38,492 bases of DNA from Verrucomicrobiota bacterium (GTDB taxonomy: Bacteria; Verrucomicrobiota; Verrucomicrobiia; Opitutales; Opitutaceae). Numbering within the stretch: the stretch's first letter is position 1; every line of letters begins with the position of its first letter. Positions 8,480-17,025 of the stretch are shown here, piece after piece. The DNA lies in contig JACQWL010000567.1 of NCBI GenBank assembly GCA_016209255.1, forward strand, positions 1-38,492, in the 5' to 3' direction. A model generated the notes under the pieces. That model was given only the letters and a program-made list of their open reading frames with translations, did no database searches and was not told the DNA's origin. Both the position numbers and the translations under genes were made by a program.

Positions 8480-9019
8480 CGGGTAGAAGCCTGCTTGCAG
8501 GCGATTGGCTGATACCCGTTCAGATCGCTCATGCTTACGGCGATTTTCAAAGCGCAGAATTCTTGACCGCGGATTTCGCTGATAGCGCGGACAAAGGCAG
8601 AATAATTTCCGGCCATCCGCGTCATCTGGACTGCAATCCCACAGAATCCTCGTGCGCCGCGAGGAATTTCATGTTCACAAGGAGGCGCGACGAAGCCCAA
8701 GACCGAACGCTTGATTTTCACAAGAGGACGAGCCGAGGCCAGGCGGAGAAATTGATCTCGGATCGTCCGCGGATTGGGATCCTGTGTCAACGGACTAGCG
8801 GCTTGAATTTGGTGGCGGCGCCGCCGCGCTGGGTTATCCGCGGTTGAATGTCTTGGCATGTCCTTTAGTTGCGGCCGAGTGCTGCGGTGCGAAATATTCT
8901 GCTCCGGCGCGCGGGAGTAGTCGCCTGCAAGCAGGCTCCAACAAAAGCAGTGGTTTGTCTCATCTTGAAAGCGAATTGGGGCAAATTCTTGGAACGTAAA
9001 CGGCAGTCGCTGGGATTTA
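8480..9019. repeat. Gene-free spacer holding an inverted pair of REP palindromes around a decayed repeat
   Basis: There is no credible gene in these 540 bp. At 8489-8504 GCCTGCTTGCAGGCGA occurs; its exact reverse complement TCGCCTGCAAGCAGGC is at 8921-8936. They form a perfect 16-bp inverted pair, each itself a hairpin (GCCTGC-tt-GCAGGC). A third copy lies at 16892-16907. Inside the pair, 8566-8593 (ACCGCGGATTTCGCTGAT...) resembles one arm of the element at 7105-7180, with a degraded second arm near 8610-8635. This is a nest of non-coding repeats between the second SASA gene and the enolase-family gene. Confidence 0.65.
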
Positions 9020-10606
9020 TTACTTCACGCCATAAGTCGATTCCGGCCAATGGTCGGAACGAAACGGCGATGCCGGCAGGCCTTCCCGGTTGAAGAGATT
9101 GCCGTCGGGAAAGTCCGCCCAAGCATAGCGCACCGCCACCGGCGCCGCAACTTGCGCGCTGTGCACAACAATCGTGTGACCGACAATCGAGGATTCGGCC
9201 GGATAAAACTGGCGGTCCGCCCCGGCGACGACAAACCCCCTGACGGCGGCACCGTCGTTGGTGCGCAATCCAGAACCGACCTCATCGAAGGCAACCTCTA
9301 GCTTGTCGCCCTCGATGCGAATGCCCGAAAAAAGTGGCCCGGATGAAACCAGCTTTTCTCCGTAGACTTTCGCCCTCGCCAGCAGCGCCAGGCGCTCGCC
9401 GACCGGCCGCTTGTTGCGCGGATGGATGTGATCCTCACCCGCGTCGAGTGCCACCGCCAGCGCCACGTGCGGCATGGACTTCGCGGTCAGCAGTTGCGCT
9501 TCCCGCAGCTCCGCCCAGGCCGACGTGCTGTACGTTTTCGCCGGCACACCGGGGGCAGCGAGCAGCGGCAGTTGCACGACGAGGAACGACAGCTTGTCGC
9601 GCCCCCACCCGCCCCGCCAGTCGCGGATCATCGCGGGCAAAAGGCGTTGATAGAGCCAGGCCTTGGGCGCATTGCGCTCGCCCTGGTACCAGAGCACGCC
9701 CTGCACCGAGACGGGAAACAGGGGCGCGATCCGCGCATGGTACAACCCGGATGGGATATTCCGGTGTCCGGGGTGCCAGTATGGTGCCGGGGGCTTGTCC
9801 GCGGGATTTGCCCCCTGCTGCTGCCACTCGCGCAGCTTCTGCCGGTACTTCTCCTGCTCGGCTGGCATTTCGTCCATCCCCTTTCTTGCCGCCGCCAGGT
9901 GCTCCGCAAAATCGGGATCCGAAGCCAGGGCTGCCGGACTCATCCACGCCTGAATATCAGTGCCGCCCCAGGAGTTGTCGATCAGGCCCACCGGCCGCCG
10001 CAGCACGCGGTGAAGTTGTTCGCCAAAAAGGTAGGCGACCGCGGAAAAGTCACCCGCCGTTTGCGGCGAGCAAATCTTCCATTCGCCGTCCAGGTCCGTC
10101 ATGACCGCCGGCGCTGAGGCGTTCTTCTCCCGCGAAACGAGGAAATACCGGATTTCCGGATACTTCGCCGCGGCGATCTCCTCCGCGTAGTTGAGCACGC
10201 CGCGATTGTCCTTCGTCTTGGATGCCATCTGCATCGCCATGTTGGACTGCCCGGCGCAGATCCAGACTTCGCCGGCGAGGACGTTTCTGATGTGGATCGT
10301 ATTCCGCCCGCGGAACGTGATTTGATGCGGCCCCTTCCCCGCTGGCGGCCCGAACTTCGCCTGCCATTTGCCCTGCGCGTCACCGGCGACCGTCTGTCGC
10401 GGGTGGCCCCAGCTGACCTCGATCTCGACCTTTTCGCCCTCGGTTGCCCGCCCCCAGATCACAAACGGCGCCCCGGCCTGGATCACCATGTTGTCACTGA
10501 ACAGCGCCGGCATGCTGACGTCGGCCCTGGCGAAAGCCGGCCACAATACGGCCGCCAGCAGCAGTGCCGGCGTCACCCAGAAGCGAGAGCGAGAACAGAG
10601 GAGCAT
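9020..10606 (-). CDS. Secreted SASA-type O-acetylesterase (second copy)
   Basis: I chose ATG 10606 (528 aa) because a good signal peptide follows directly: Arg residues, then VTPALLLAAVLWPAFARA, with cleavage near residue 28. The open frame runs further upstream but encodes repeat-derived sequence. The family fold begins at MPALFSDNMVIQAGAPFVIWG. The nucleophile Ser121 lies in CAGQSNMAMQM, followed by GLIDNSWGGTDIQAW and GVLWYQGERNA. The Asp/His pair lies in DAGEDHIHPRNKRPVGERLA. The predicted role is removal of O-acetyl groups from glycans in the periplasm or outside the cell. It is a diverged paralogue of the SASA at 1981-3516, which lacks a leader. It follows the amidohydrolase/aminotransferase fusion gene, so SASA and this amidohydrolase family occur together twice in the window. 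Confidence 0.92.
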   Translation of the reverse strand: MLLCSRSRFWVTPALLLAAVLWPAFARADVSMPALFSDNMVIQAGAPFVIWGRATEGEKVEIEVSWGHPRQTVAGDAQGKWQAKFGPPAGKGPHQITFRGRNTIHIRNVLAGEVWICAGQSNMAMQMASKTKDNRGVLNYAEEIAAAKYPEIRYFLVSREKNASAPAVMTDLDGEWKICSPQTAGDFSAVAYLFGEQLHRVLRRPVGLIDNSWGGTDIQAWMSPAALASDPDFAEHLAAARKGMDEMPAEQEKYRQKLREWQQQGANPADKPPAPYWHPGHRNIPSGLYHARIAPLFPVSVQGVLWYQGERNAPKAWLYQRLLPAMIRDWRGGWGRDKLSFLVVQLPLLAAPGVPAKTYSTSAWAELREAQLLTAKSMPHVALAVALDAGEDHIHPRNKRPVGERLALLARAKVYGEKLVSSGPLFSGIRIEGDKLEVAFDEVGSGLRTNDGAAVRGFVVAGADRQFYPAESSIVGHTIVVHSAQVAAPVAVRYAWADFPDGNLFNREGLPASPFRSDHWPESTYGVK

Positions 10607-10927
10607 TGAGTGTTGGGATTGGCGCCTTTTTGACAGAGTTTCACGCAAATCGAGCGAGATCTCGGATACACCACCATGGCCACAAAGAGGCGCAAAGAGG
10701 ATTCGTCCGGCGGATGAAAATCTTCCGCGCGCCGATAGGCGCCTCGAGACCTGCATTCGCCCTCCGATTTTTGTGCCTTTTTGTGGCAATTCCGTTTGGG
10801 GAGAGTCGGCCGCGGCTGCGCCGTGTTGGGTCTTTCTGCTTCAATCTGTTTCAAGCCGTCGTTCCGGTTTTGCCGGCTTCGGGACAGTTCGCAACGAACC
10901 GCCGCGACGAGCATGGCCGACACAGTT
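10607..10927. repeat. Spacer with a long-armed inverted repeat
   Basis: The arm at 10676-10700 (ATGGCCACAAAGAGGCGCAA...) pairs with 10768-10790 (TTTTTGTGCCTTTTTGTGGC...) as an imperfect inverted repeat around a 67-bp centre. It is another short non-coding interspersed element in a gene gap. No open frame here looks like protein. The esterase promoter, if separate from the upstream gene, would also have to lie here; I could not pick one out. Confidence 0.6.
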
Positions 10928-13261
10928 TCATGCGAGCCGGGTAAATCCCTGCCGCCCGCGCGGAACACCGGCCTCCTCTGCCAGTTTTCCGGCCGCGATG
11001 ATCCTTTCGATGTCAGCCAACGCCGCCACCACCGCCTCGATCAACTGCGCGATGTGCGACTCCTCGTGCGCCACCATCAGGTAATAGTAGGTTGAGACCA
11101 GGATCCCTCGCGCCCGCATTTTCCGGACAAAAAGCGTCTGCGCGAGCGACGCATCGGCGCCGAGGTCAAACGTCATCTTTGGTGTGGCCGGCATGCCGTC
11201 GACCACCAGCCGGCAAAGCGGGTGCCGCGCCGCGAGTTCCCTCAGCGCGACCTGCAGTTTTTCGCCGCGGGCCGACACCAACTCGTAAGCCTTCAGCCGT
11301 TGCACTTTTTCCAGGACCGCCAGTGCTGCCGCCGAACCGACACCATCCGTCCAATAGCTGGACGAGATGAAGCTGCCGTCCGCGCTCTTCATGATCTCGT
11401 CGCGCCCGACCACGGCCGCGAAGGGAAATCCGTTGCTCATGGCCTTGGCATAAACCGCGACGTCCGGGGCGATGCCGAGCCGCGACATCGCGCCCGGAAA
11501 ACCGTAGCGCAAGCCGCTCGTGACCTCGTCGATGACAAATACCCCGCCGGCGGCCCGGCAGCGCGCGGCGACCTTGCCCAGAAAACCGTCCTGCGGCAAT
11601 TGCGAGCGCATTGGCTCCATCACCACGGCGGCCAGATTTCCGCCCAACTGCGCGAGCGCAGCATCGAGGGAAGCGAGATCATTATAGCGGAAGGGCACCG
11701 CGGTGCCCTTCAATTCCCGCGGCACTCCCTTGGGCTCGAGACCGGGCAACAGATGGCCGTTGAGCGCATCGGTTTCCCCGAGGTTGGCGGCGAGATACCA
11801 ATCGTGCCAGCCATGGTACCCACAAAACGCAATTCCGCTACGGCCGGTCGCAGCCCGCGCGATCCGGACCGCCATCGTCATCCCGTCGCCGCCCCCACGC
11901 GCATAACGCACCTGGCCCGCCCACGGATGCAGCGCGAGCAGTCGCTCCGCCAATTCCACCTCCTGCGGGCTGACGAGCGAACAATACGTGCCGAGCGACA
12001 GCCGGCGGCGGACCGCATCCGTCACCTCGGGATCGGCGTAGCCGAGCAGCACGGCGCCAATGCCGCCGGCAAAATCCAGGTAGCGCCGATCCTCGAGATC
12101 CCAGACCTGACAGCCCGAGCATCGGGAGAAATACGACGGCCACTGTTGCGGATCAAACATCTCGGCCCGCTTCGACAGCAGACCCGTCCCGCCCGAAATG
12201 ACCGCGCGGGCGCGCTGCCAGAGCTCGGGGCCGGTGGGGGTGGCCGGAAGCGTTGCCGGCGGCAAATGCGGTTCGAGCACCCGCAGCGCATTCTGCAGAA
12301 AAATATCCTGTACATCGCGGCGCGTCAGGCCGGTGTCCTCGCACGCCTCCCGCAGGCACGTCAGCGATTCCAGTCCCACCAGCGTCATATCGCTCGTCGT
12401 TGGGGCGGTGAATTCCGGGCGCACCAGTTCGGGGTGCAGCCAGAAAAACAGCGAACCCGTGGTGACACAGCGGCCGCGGATTTCGCTGACGGCGAAGTCC
12501 GAGCCCCACAGGACGCGCCGCGGTCCGAGGATTTCCAGCGCCGTGCGAAACGCCTCCGACTCGCACACCGCCGACGTATCAACGACGGCGTTGTCGAGAT
12601 CGGCGATCGCATGCAGGCCCTCGCGGGCGTTGCGGTAGTTGAAGCTTCGGGAGATGTGCGCGAGGATCAGCCGGGCTCGCGGGTAGGCCCGGCACAACCG
12701 GCGCAACGTGCGCTGGTTTTCCGGATCGGCGATCGCGCCATCGCGCACGATGTGGAGCGTGAGGCAGCCCTGCACCTCGTGCAAAAGCTCCCACATCCAT
12801 TCCGGAGCGTACTGCTCGACCGTCGCATCCATCGTGTCGGGCCGGTCCGCGTAACAATGGTACACTTTCAACCCGCAGAACCGGCCGCTGCGCAAGGCCG
12901 CGGCGACCATTGCCCGATCATCCGTGGGCGCGGCGAGCAACAGCGCCCGGCTGAGCGGCGTGCCCTGGCTCCGGACCTCCGTGGCCACCCACGCGTTGAC
13001 GGCCGGCCGATCCGCGGATTTGTGCGGCATGCCGAAGTAGAGCCCGTGCAGCATCTTCACCGTCATGTAACGCTGCAGGGCCGCGCGATGTTTCGCACAC
13101 CCCTGTGGGCCCATGTCGCCGAAAAGCCTCCACGTCCCCGGCGCGAAATGCCCGGGGTGATAGGGATGGGCATGGATGTCGTAAATTTCCTCGGGTAGAA
13201 AATCCGTGAGCGCGGCGGCGAGCGCCTGGTCGCGGGGATTGAGCTGGGAGACAAACTTCAT
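10928..13261 (-). CDS. Amidohydrolase - class III aminotransferase fusion protein
   Basis: One uninterrupted 777-aa frame starts at ATG 13261. Residues ~20-330 are an amidohydrolase_2-type TIM barrel, with the HxH metal pair His30/His32 in YDIHAHPYHPGHF, later LTLHIVRDG and LILAHISRS, and the terminal Asp in VLWGSDFAV. A Pro-rich linker (EPHLPPATLPATPTGPEL) follows. Residues ~350-750 are a fold-type I PLP enzyme close to glutamate-1-semialdehyde aminotransferases, seen in WPSYFSRCSGCQVWD (from ~374), GYHGWHDWY, the PLP Asp in FVIDEVTSGLRYG and the Schiff-base Lys606 in VAVYAKAMSNGFPFAAVVG. Both active sites look intact. Family knowledge suggests coupled hydrolysis or lactone opening and amino transfer; the actual substrate is unknown. 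No signal peptide is seen, so it is cytoplasmic. It is clustered with secreted glycan enzymes and a sugar-acid dehydratase. The broken gene at 5176 is a paralogue of the first domain. Confidence 0.9.
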   Translation of the reverse strand: MKFVSQLNPRDQALAAALTDFLPEEIYDIHAHPYHPGHFAPGTWRLFGDMGPQGCAKHRAALQRYMTVKMLHGLYFGMPHKSADRPAVNAWVATEVRSQGTPLSRALLLAAPTDDRAMVAAALRSGRFCGLKVYHCYADRPDTMDATVEQYAPEWMWELLHEVQGCLTLHIVRDGAIADPENQRTLRRLCRAYPRARLILAHISRSFNYRNAREGLHAIADLDNAVVDTSAVCESEAFRTALEILGPRRVLWGSDFAVSEIRGRCVTTGSLFFWLHPELVRPEFTAPTTSDMTLVGLESLTCLREACEDTGLTRRDVQDIFLQNALRVLEPHLPPATLPATPTGPELWQRARAVISGGTGLLSKRAEMFDPQQWPSYFSRCSGCQVWDLEDRRYLDFAGGIGAVLLGYADPEVTDAVRRRLSLGTYCSLVSPQEVELAERLLALHPWAGQVRYARGGGDGMTMAVRIARAATGRSGIAFCGYHGWHDWYLAANLGETDALNGHLLPGLEPKGVPRELKGTAVPFRYNDLASLDAALAQLGGNLAAVVMEPMRSQLPQDGFLGKVAARCRAAGGVFVIDEVTSGLRYGFPGAMSRLGIAPDVAVYAKAMSNGFPFAAVVGRDEIMKSADGSFISSSYWTDGVGSAAALAVLEKVQRLKAYELVSARGEKLQVALRELAARHPLCRLVVDGMPATPKMTFDLGADASLAQTLFVRKMRARGILVSTYYYLMVAHEESHIAQLIEAVVAALADIERIIAAGKLAEEAGVPRGRQGFTRLA

Positions 13262-13384
13262 AGGAAAAGGCTCTTGTCAGTATCGTACCGCCCCGGCAGT
13301 CGAGACAGCCGGCAATGTCGCGACGACGTCACCCTCGCGCCGCGGGACCGGTGCGAAATTCGAGCTCATGCGATTCGGAAAGTG

Positions 13385-14893
13385 CTACTTGAACCTGAAC
13401 GCATAGAGGTCCGATTCCTTCATGACAAAACGCAGTCGCACCGGAACGCCGCTCAATCGTCCGAGGTCGTTGCCGCCTTTCCAACCGACGGCCCGCTCAA
13501 TCTCGTTGCCGACGATTTCCAACGCATCGGAGAGTGCGTATCCGGGCAACGCCATGCCGGCGGCGTCCTGGACCTCGACCCTGATGCCGCCGACGACCGA
13601 CGTGGAGAAATTCAAAAGGAGGTTCTTGCCAGTGAAGATCAGTGGCTTGGTCACAAACTCACCGCCGTTGAAGCGCGCGTTCACCGAAGCCAGCCGGTCG
13701 GTCTCGAGTTTGTAGCGCACGAGATGGCAGCCGGGTTGTCCGTAGGAATGCTGCACGTAGGCTGACATCTCGTTCGGCCCCGTGGGCACAATGTTTAGCA
13801 CCGGATAATTGCTGCGCGACGTCCAATGCTCGGCGCCGATGCCGTTTCGAATCCACGCCTCGGGAAAGGTCCGGTCGTACCGCGTGCCACCCCGGCTCGT
13901 GATCAGCACCGGTTCGGATGAGTCGTGGCTGTATCTTGCGTCCATCCCGATGCGCGCGACTTCGGCGGCAGTGACCACGGGGCGATTGAAGACAATTCGC
14001 CCCATCAATCCGAGATAGATGTGCGGCGCGCGAAAGTAGGGGCTCGTGTTGTTATTGTACAACTGCTCCAGCGGGACATTGCTGAACTCCATCATCTCGA
14101 CCTTCGACCAATGCACGAAATCCTGGGAGGTCACCCGCCCCACCCAGCGAATGTTTCCGCCCCAACCGACCCGGGTATTCGTCCCGTCGTCTTTCCAGGT
14201 GCGGATGAACGCCACGTAGCAGCGCTCATGTTCCGACCAGAACGCCGGGCTCATCGTGGCGTCGGTGAACTGGACCGGATAATTCTTTGTCGTGATGACC
14301 GCTGTCGGCTGCAGCCGGCGCCAGCGAATGCCATCCGCCGAGACCAGCGCGACGAGTCCGCCGCTCGAGCGATGACCGGCCATGTCGAAAAGGCCACCCA
14401 AGGCCTTGAACCGCTCGTCTGCCGGAACACCCGGCCGCGTATCCAGGAACGGCGTAAAGTTATGTGGAATCGGCCCGGCCTTCTGGTCGAGGATCACGTT
14501 GTTTTCCCGGCTGCCGTTCACTTCCACGAGACCGAGATTCGGCTTTCGCCAGTGCACTCCGTCCGTCGACTCGGCGTAGCAGGTCGTCTCGTCGTCGGAA
14601 CCATCCTGGGTCGGGGCCGGCTTGCCGCGATAGTACATCCGATACGCCGGGCCGTCCTTCAGCACAGTGACATAGCCGGAGAACCTGCCGTCCCAAGGCG
14701 CGTCGAAAGCCAGCACGGGCCCCATGTCCACCGGCGGATTCAAGCGCAGCTCCACGCCGTCCATTCGATCAATGAGGTGCCGATCGACGAGCAGCTCCAG
14801 GCGGTCGCCGATCGCCAAAGCCGATTGTGAGGTCGGCGATACTGCAGACACTTCAGCCACAAGCGCAAGAACCACGACGCCCAGAAGCGTCAC
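13385..14893 (-). CDS. Secreted GH43/GH32-like five-bladed beta-propeller protein (copy 1)
   Basis: The frame is open from far upstream (15361), but the first ~155 codons pass through palindromic repeats. I propose GTG 14893, which is followed by a signal peptide (TLLGVVVLALVAEVSAVSP), giving 502 aa. The propeller shows the blade signatures AYRMYYRGKP, CYAESTDGVHWRKPNLGL, LVALVSADGIRWRRL, CYVAFIRTWKDDG and VTSQDFVHWSKVE. These resemble the arabinanase/invertase-like glycosidase superfamily. A C-terminal beta-sandwich follows (KPLIFTGKNLLLNFSTSV to the end). The start codon is uncertain, and I cannot place a catalytic acid/base triad with confidence. It is paired with the related gene at 15250-16995 and probably acts in the periplasm or outside the cell on the same glycan. 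Confidence 0.75.
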   Translation of the reverse strand: MTLLGVVVLALVAEVSAVSPTSQSALAIGDRLELLVDRHLIDRMDGVELRLNPPVDMGPVLAFDAPWDGRFSGYVTVLKDGPAYRMYYRGKPAPTQDGSDDETTCYAESTDGVHWRKPNLGLVEVNGSRENNVILDQKAGPIPHNFTPFLDTRPGVPADERFKALGGLFDMAGHRSSGGLVALVSADGIRWRRLQPTAVITTKNYPVQFTDATMSPAFWSEHERCYVAFIRTWKDDGTNTRVGWGGNIRWVGRVTSQDFVHWSKVEMMEFSNVPLEQLYNNNTSPYFRAPHIYLGLMGRIVFNRPVVTAAEVARIGMDARYSHDSSEPVLITSRGGTRYDRTFPEAWIRNGIGAEHWTSRSNYPVLNIVPTGPNEMSAYVQHSYGQPGCHLVRYKLETDRLASVNARFNGGEFVTKPLIFTGKNLLLNFSTSVVGGIRVEVQDAAGMALPGYALSDALEIVGNEIERAVGWKGGNDLGRLSGVPVRLRFVMKESDLYAFRFK

Positions 14894-14974
14894 GCCACGT
14901 TGGATTGTCAGGCCGGGACGATGCAGGCCCGACCGCAAAATGCGTTTTGTTCCGGATGGGAAGAAACGTCGGTT

Positions 14975-15037
14975 TTCGTAGCCCTGCGCGTGAGCGCAGG
15001 GACTTCCTTCCATCCCGCTGCTCACGCAGCGGGCTAC
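14975..15037. repeat. REPIN-like double hairpin
   Basis: Two perfect 8-bp hairpins face each other: CCCTGCGC-GTGA-GCGCAGGG (14982-15001) and CCCGCTGC-TCAC-GCAGCGGG (15014-15033). They are flanked by GTAG on the left and CTAC on the right. The 29 bp at 14975-15003 recur exactly at 20590-20618. The shape (two inverted REP units with a short spacer) is that of REPINs mobilised by RAYT transposases, but no RAYT gene is in the window. Confidence 0.75.
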
Positions 15038-15115
15038 AACGGAGCTGTTTCCCAGGAGGCCCGACCGCAACGCGAAATCTGCGGCCGCCAGAAAGGGAAA
15101 AAGCATGAAAGTAGG

Positions 15116-15212
15116 GCGGAAGGTGGGCCGTGCGCTCCGCGCGCGGCCAAATTTCCATTCGAAAGTTCGTTCGATGCAGAAGCCGGGCGACGGAGCGCCC
15201 GGCCCACCTTTC
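15116..15212. repeat. Second inverted-repeat element in the same spacer
   Basis: AAGGTGGGCC (15120-15129) pairs with GGCCCACCTT (15201-15210), and GCGCTCCG (15132-15139) pairs with CGGAGCGC (15191-15198). The result is an imperfect ~30-bp-armed palindrome. With the REPIN-like element at 14975-15037 it fills most of the gap between the two beta-propeller genes. Confidence 0.65.
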
Positions 15213-15249
15213 AAACTGGCGCGGTTTACTTGCAGTGGATTCAACATCG

Positions 15250-16995
15250 TCAGTCGATCACATACACCGTGAAGACCCGCGCCGTGCTTCCGGCCGGAAA
15301 CGTCACCTTCACCGCAAACGGTTGGCCGACGGGCAAAACTCCGCCGCGCGCCCCAGGCCACACCACATCCACTCCGGTGCCGTTGGTCGCGACCCGCGCG
15401 GCTGCAGTTCCCGCATAACCGGGCAACGGCCGGTCGCGATTATCGAGCAGTTCGACCCGCAACGGCGTCTCGGCGCTCACGCCATCGACATTGAGCCGGA
15501 GCTTCGCGCGTCTCCCCGCCGTGACCAACATGGTCACGAAGTGGGCGTCATTGTCGTCCTCCTTCGGCGAGAGATGGCCGAAACCGTCGCGGCGAAGCGT
15601 GGCGAGCCCGACCTCCATCGACTTCAATTTGCCGCCGGTGTCCCAGTGCGAGTACCACATCATCGTCTGGTCGCCTTCGTTCACGAACGCGTGGCCCTGT
15701 AGCAGCGCGATGTCGTCCCACTCGCCCTCGCCGCCCAGCGGAATCACCTTGAAGTTCGCCACGGGCTCCCGGAAGTGGATTCCATCATTGCTCACGACCA
15801 GGCCCAAATCGATGCGCACGCCCAGATTATGCGATGCACCCTTCGGCGGCGGCGTTGCTGCATCCTGCCACATGCCATAGAGACCCACCATGACGTTGCC
15901 GCGATTCCAGAGCCCGGCGCCCATGTGCGTCTGTTGCCCGGTGACGCGCGGGTTGGTGAGCTGGCCCGGACGGGCAAAAGCGAACGCCTTCGCCTGCGAC
16001 CAATGCACGAAATCGGCCGACCGATACGTCAGCATCACCCGGCCGCCATCGCTGCCGTCGGGGCGCCATGCCCAGGGCGCGATCAACTGGCCAGGAGTGT
16101 AGTAGAAATCGCCGAAACGATAGAGGCCGGACACCTCGAAACGCTCACCCCGGGCATTCGCGGGCCGATCTCCGACCACTTTCCATTTCAAGCCGTCGGC
16201 GCTCGTCGCCGTAATCGTCGCGCAGATGCGTTTTTCCTTCACCCCGATGTTGCTCATGCCACCGCGCACCTCGTCATACGGCACATGCGCGATAAAGGCC
16301 GCCTTGTACCGGCGGCTTCGGTCGGGGTCGTCCGGATCGTGCAGGATGGACAGAAAATCGTTCACGCGCGTCAGCGAGAACGGCTCGCCCTCGATCAGGC
16401 AGATGTTGTTTTTCTTGCCGCCGTTGAATTTGACCAGGCCCAGCTCCGGTTTCCTCCAATGAACACCATCTGAGCTCTCCGCATAGCACATGGGCCGCCA
16501 CATGCCGGGAGCCTGACCCTTGACGATTTCCTTCTCAAACATGCCGAGATACCACATGCGAAACGTGCCGCCCTCCTTGATGACGGTGCCATAGAGAGCC
16601 GCGTGTCCGTTGTCCGGCGCACCTTCCGGTCCGCGGCGCAGCACCGGATTATCCGGGTGCTTCGTCGCCGGAACGAGCGTGAGCTTCAGGTTGTGCTGCC
16701 ACGGGATGCTGTGGTCGTCAAAGGCGAAAAGCACGCGCTCGGCGGCGGGCAAGAGTGGCGTGCCAATTCCGCAGGCGATCGCGAAGACGGTGAGGCTCAG
16801 CCGTACCGATTCGGAGGTAGGAGCGACCCGCCGAAGGACGGGCAGGGCCTTGTCCGCCTCTGGCGGATTGCTCGCGATGGCGGAAGGAAAATCGCCTGCA
16901 AGCAGGCTCCTACAACGATCACCAAAGAGCCGTCGCGATTCCGAGCGGGATCGGGGTTCGATGGCATAGATACGGTTCAAAGAATATTTGATCAT
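15250..16995 (-). CDS. Secreted GH43/GH32-like beta-propeller protein (copy 2), N-terminus disturbed by a repeat
   Basis: The only ATG before the conserved part is at 16995 (581 aa). Residues ~20-35 are encoded by a REP palindrome (16892-16914), and an export signal appears only at ~70-85 (LSLTVFAIACGIGTPLLPAA). The true start is therefore uncertain; a non-standard start near residue 68 or an interrupted leader is possible. The propeller blades are clear: TFRMWYLGMF, MCYAESSDGVHWRKPELGLV, ITATSADGLKWKVVG, MLTYRSADFVHWSQAK and GLVVSNDGIHFREPV. A C-terminal beta domain carries the ending FPAGSTARVFTVYVID. It is a tandem relative of the downstream gene (shared YAES.DGVHWRKP.LGLV), so the two arose by duplication. 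It is likely an exported glycoside hydrolase-like protein of unknown specificity. Confidence 0.78.
   Translation of the reverse strand: MIKYSLNRIYAIEPRSRSESRRLFGDRCRSLLAGDFPSAIASNPPEADKALPVLRRVAPTSESVRLSLTVFAIACGIGTPLLPAAERVLFAFDDHSIPWQHNLKLTLVPATKHPDNPVLRRGPEGAPDNGHAALYGTVIKEGGTFRMWYLGMFEKEIVKGQAPGMWRPMCYAESSDGVHWRKPELGLVKFNGGKKNNICLIEGEPFSLTRVNDFLSILHDPDDPDRSRRYKAAFIAHVPYDEVRGGMSNIGVKEKRICATITATSADGLKWKVVGDRPANARGERFEVSGLYRFGDFYYTPGQLIAPWAWRPDGSDGGRVMLTYRSADFVHWSQAKAFAFARPGQLTNPRVTGQQTHMGAGLWNRGNVMVGLYGMWQDAATPPPKGASHNLGVRIDLGLVVSNDGIHFREPVANFKVIPLGGEGEWDDIALLQGHAFVNEGDQTMMWYSHWDTGGKLKSMEVGLATLRRDGFGHLSPKEDDNDAHFVTMLVTAGRRAKLRLNVDGVSAETPLRVELLDNRDRPLPGYAGTAAARVATNGTGVDVVWPGARGGVLPVGQPFAVKVTFPAGSTARVFTVYVID
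16892..16914. repeat. REP palindrome inside the 5' end of the propeller gene
   Basis: TCGCCTGCAAGCAGGCTCCT starts at 16892. Its core hairpin GCCTGC-aa-GCAGGC is the same as at 8489-8504 (inverted) and 8921-8936. A related sequence, GTAGGAGCGACCCGCC, lies at about 16818-16833. It falls within the translated frame, which argues that the annotated start of the 15250-16995 gene is too far upstream or that the leader has been interrupted. Confidence 0.65.
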
Positions 16996-16996
16996 G

Positions 16997-17024
16997 AAAA
17001 AAAGGCCGAAAGATTCACGTTCGG
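16997..17024 (-). terminator. Possible weak intrinsic terminator
   Basis: Directly after the TAA of the 17026-20457 gene, the minus strand reads CCGAA, a 9-nt loop, TTCGG, then CC and seven T. The stem is only 5 bp, so termination may be partial. It sits just before the ATG at 16995 and could separate the large glycosidase-like gene from the two propeller genes. Confidence 0.35.
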
Positions 17025-17025
17025 G

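Noticed and set aside
11222-13198. A 658-codon plus-strand open frame
   Set aside because: Antisense of the amidohydrolase-aminotransferase fusion; composition is typical of shadow frames in GC-rich DNA.
10928-13261. Heme-pathway glutamate-1-semialdehyde aminomutase
   Set aside because: The aminotransferase domain resembles that family, but it is fused to an amidohydrolase and sits in a glycan-use cluster, so a role in tetrapyrrole synthesis is unlikely.
14975-15212. A CRISPR array or rRNA/tRNA gene
   Set aside because: The repeats are paired palindromes of different families, not equally spaced direct repeats. I found no tRNA or rRNA signature anywhere in the window.
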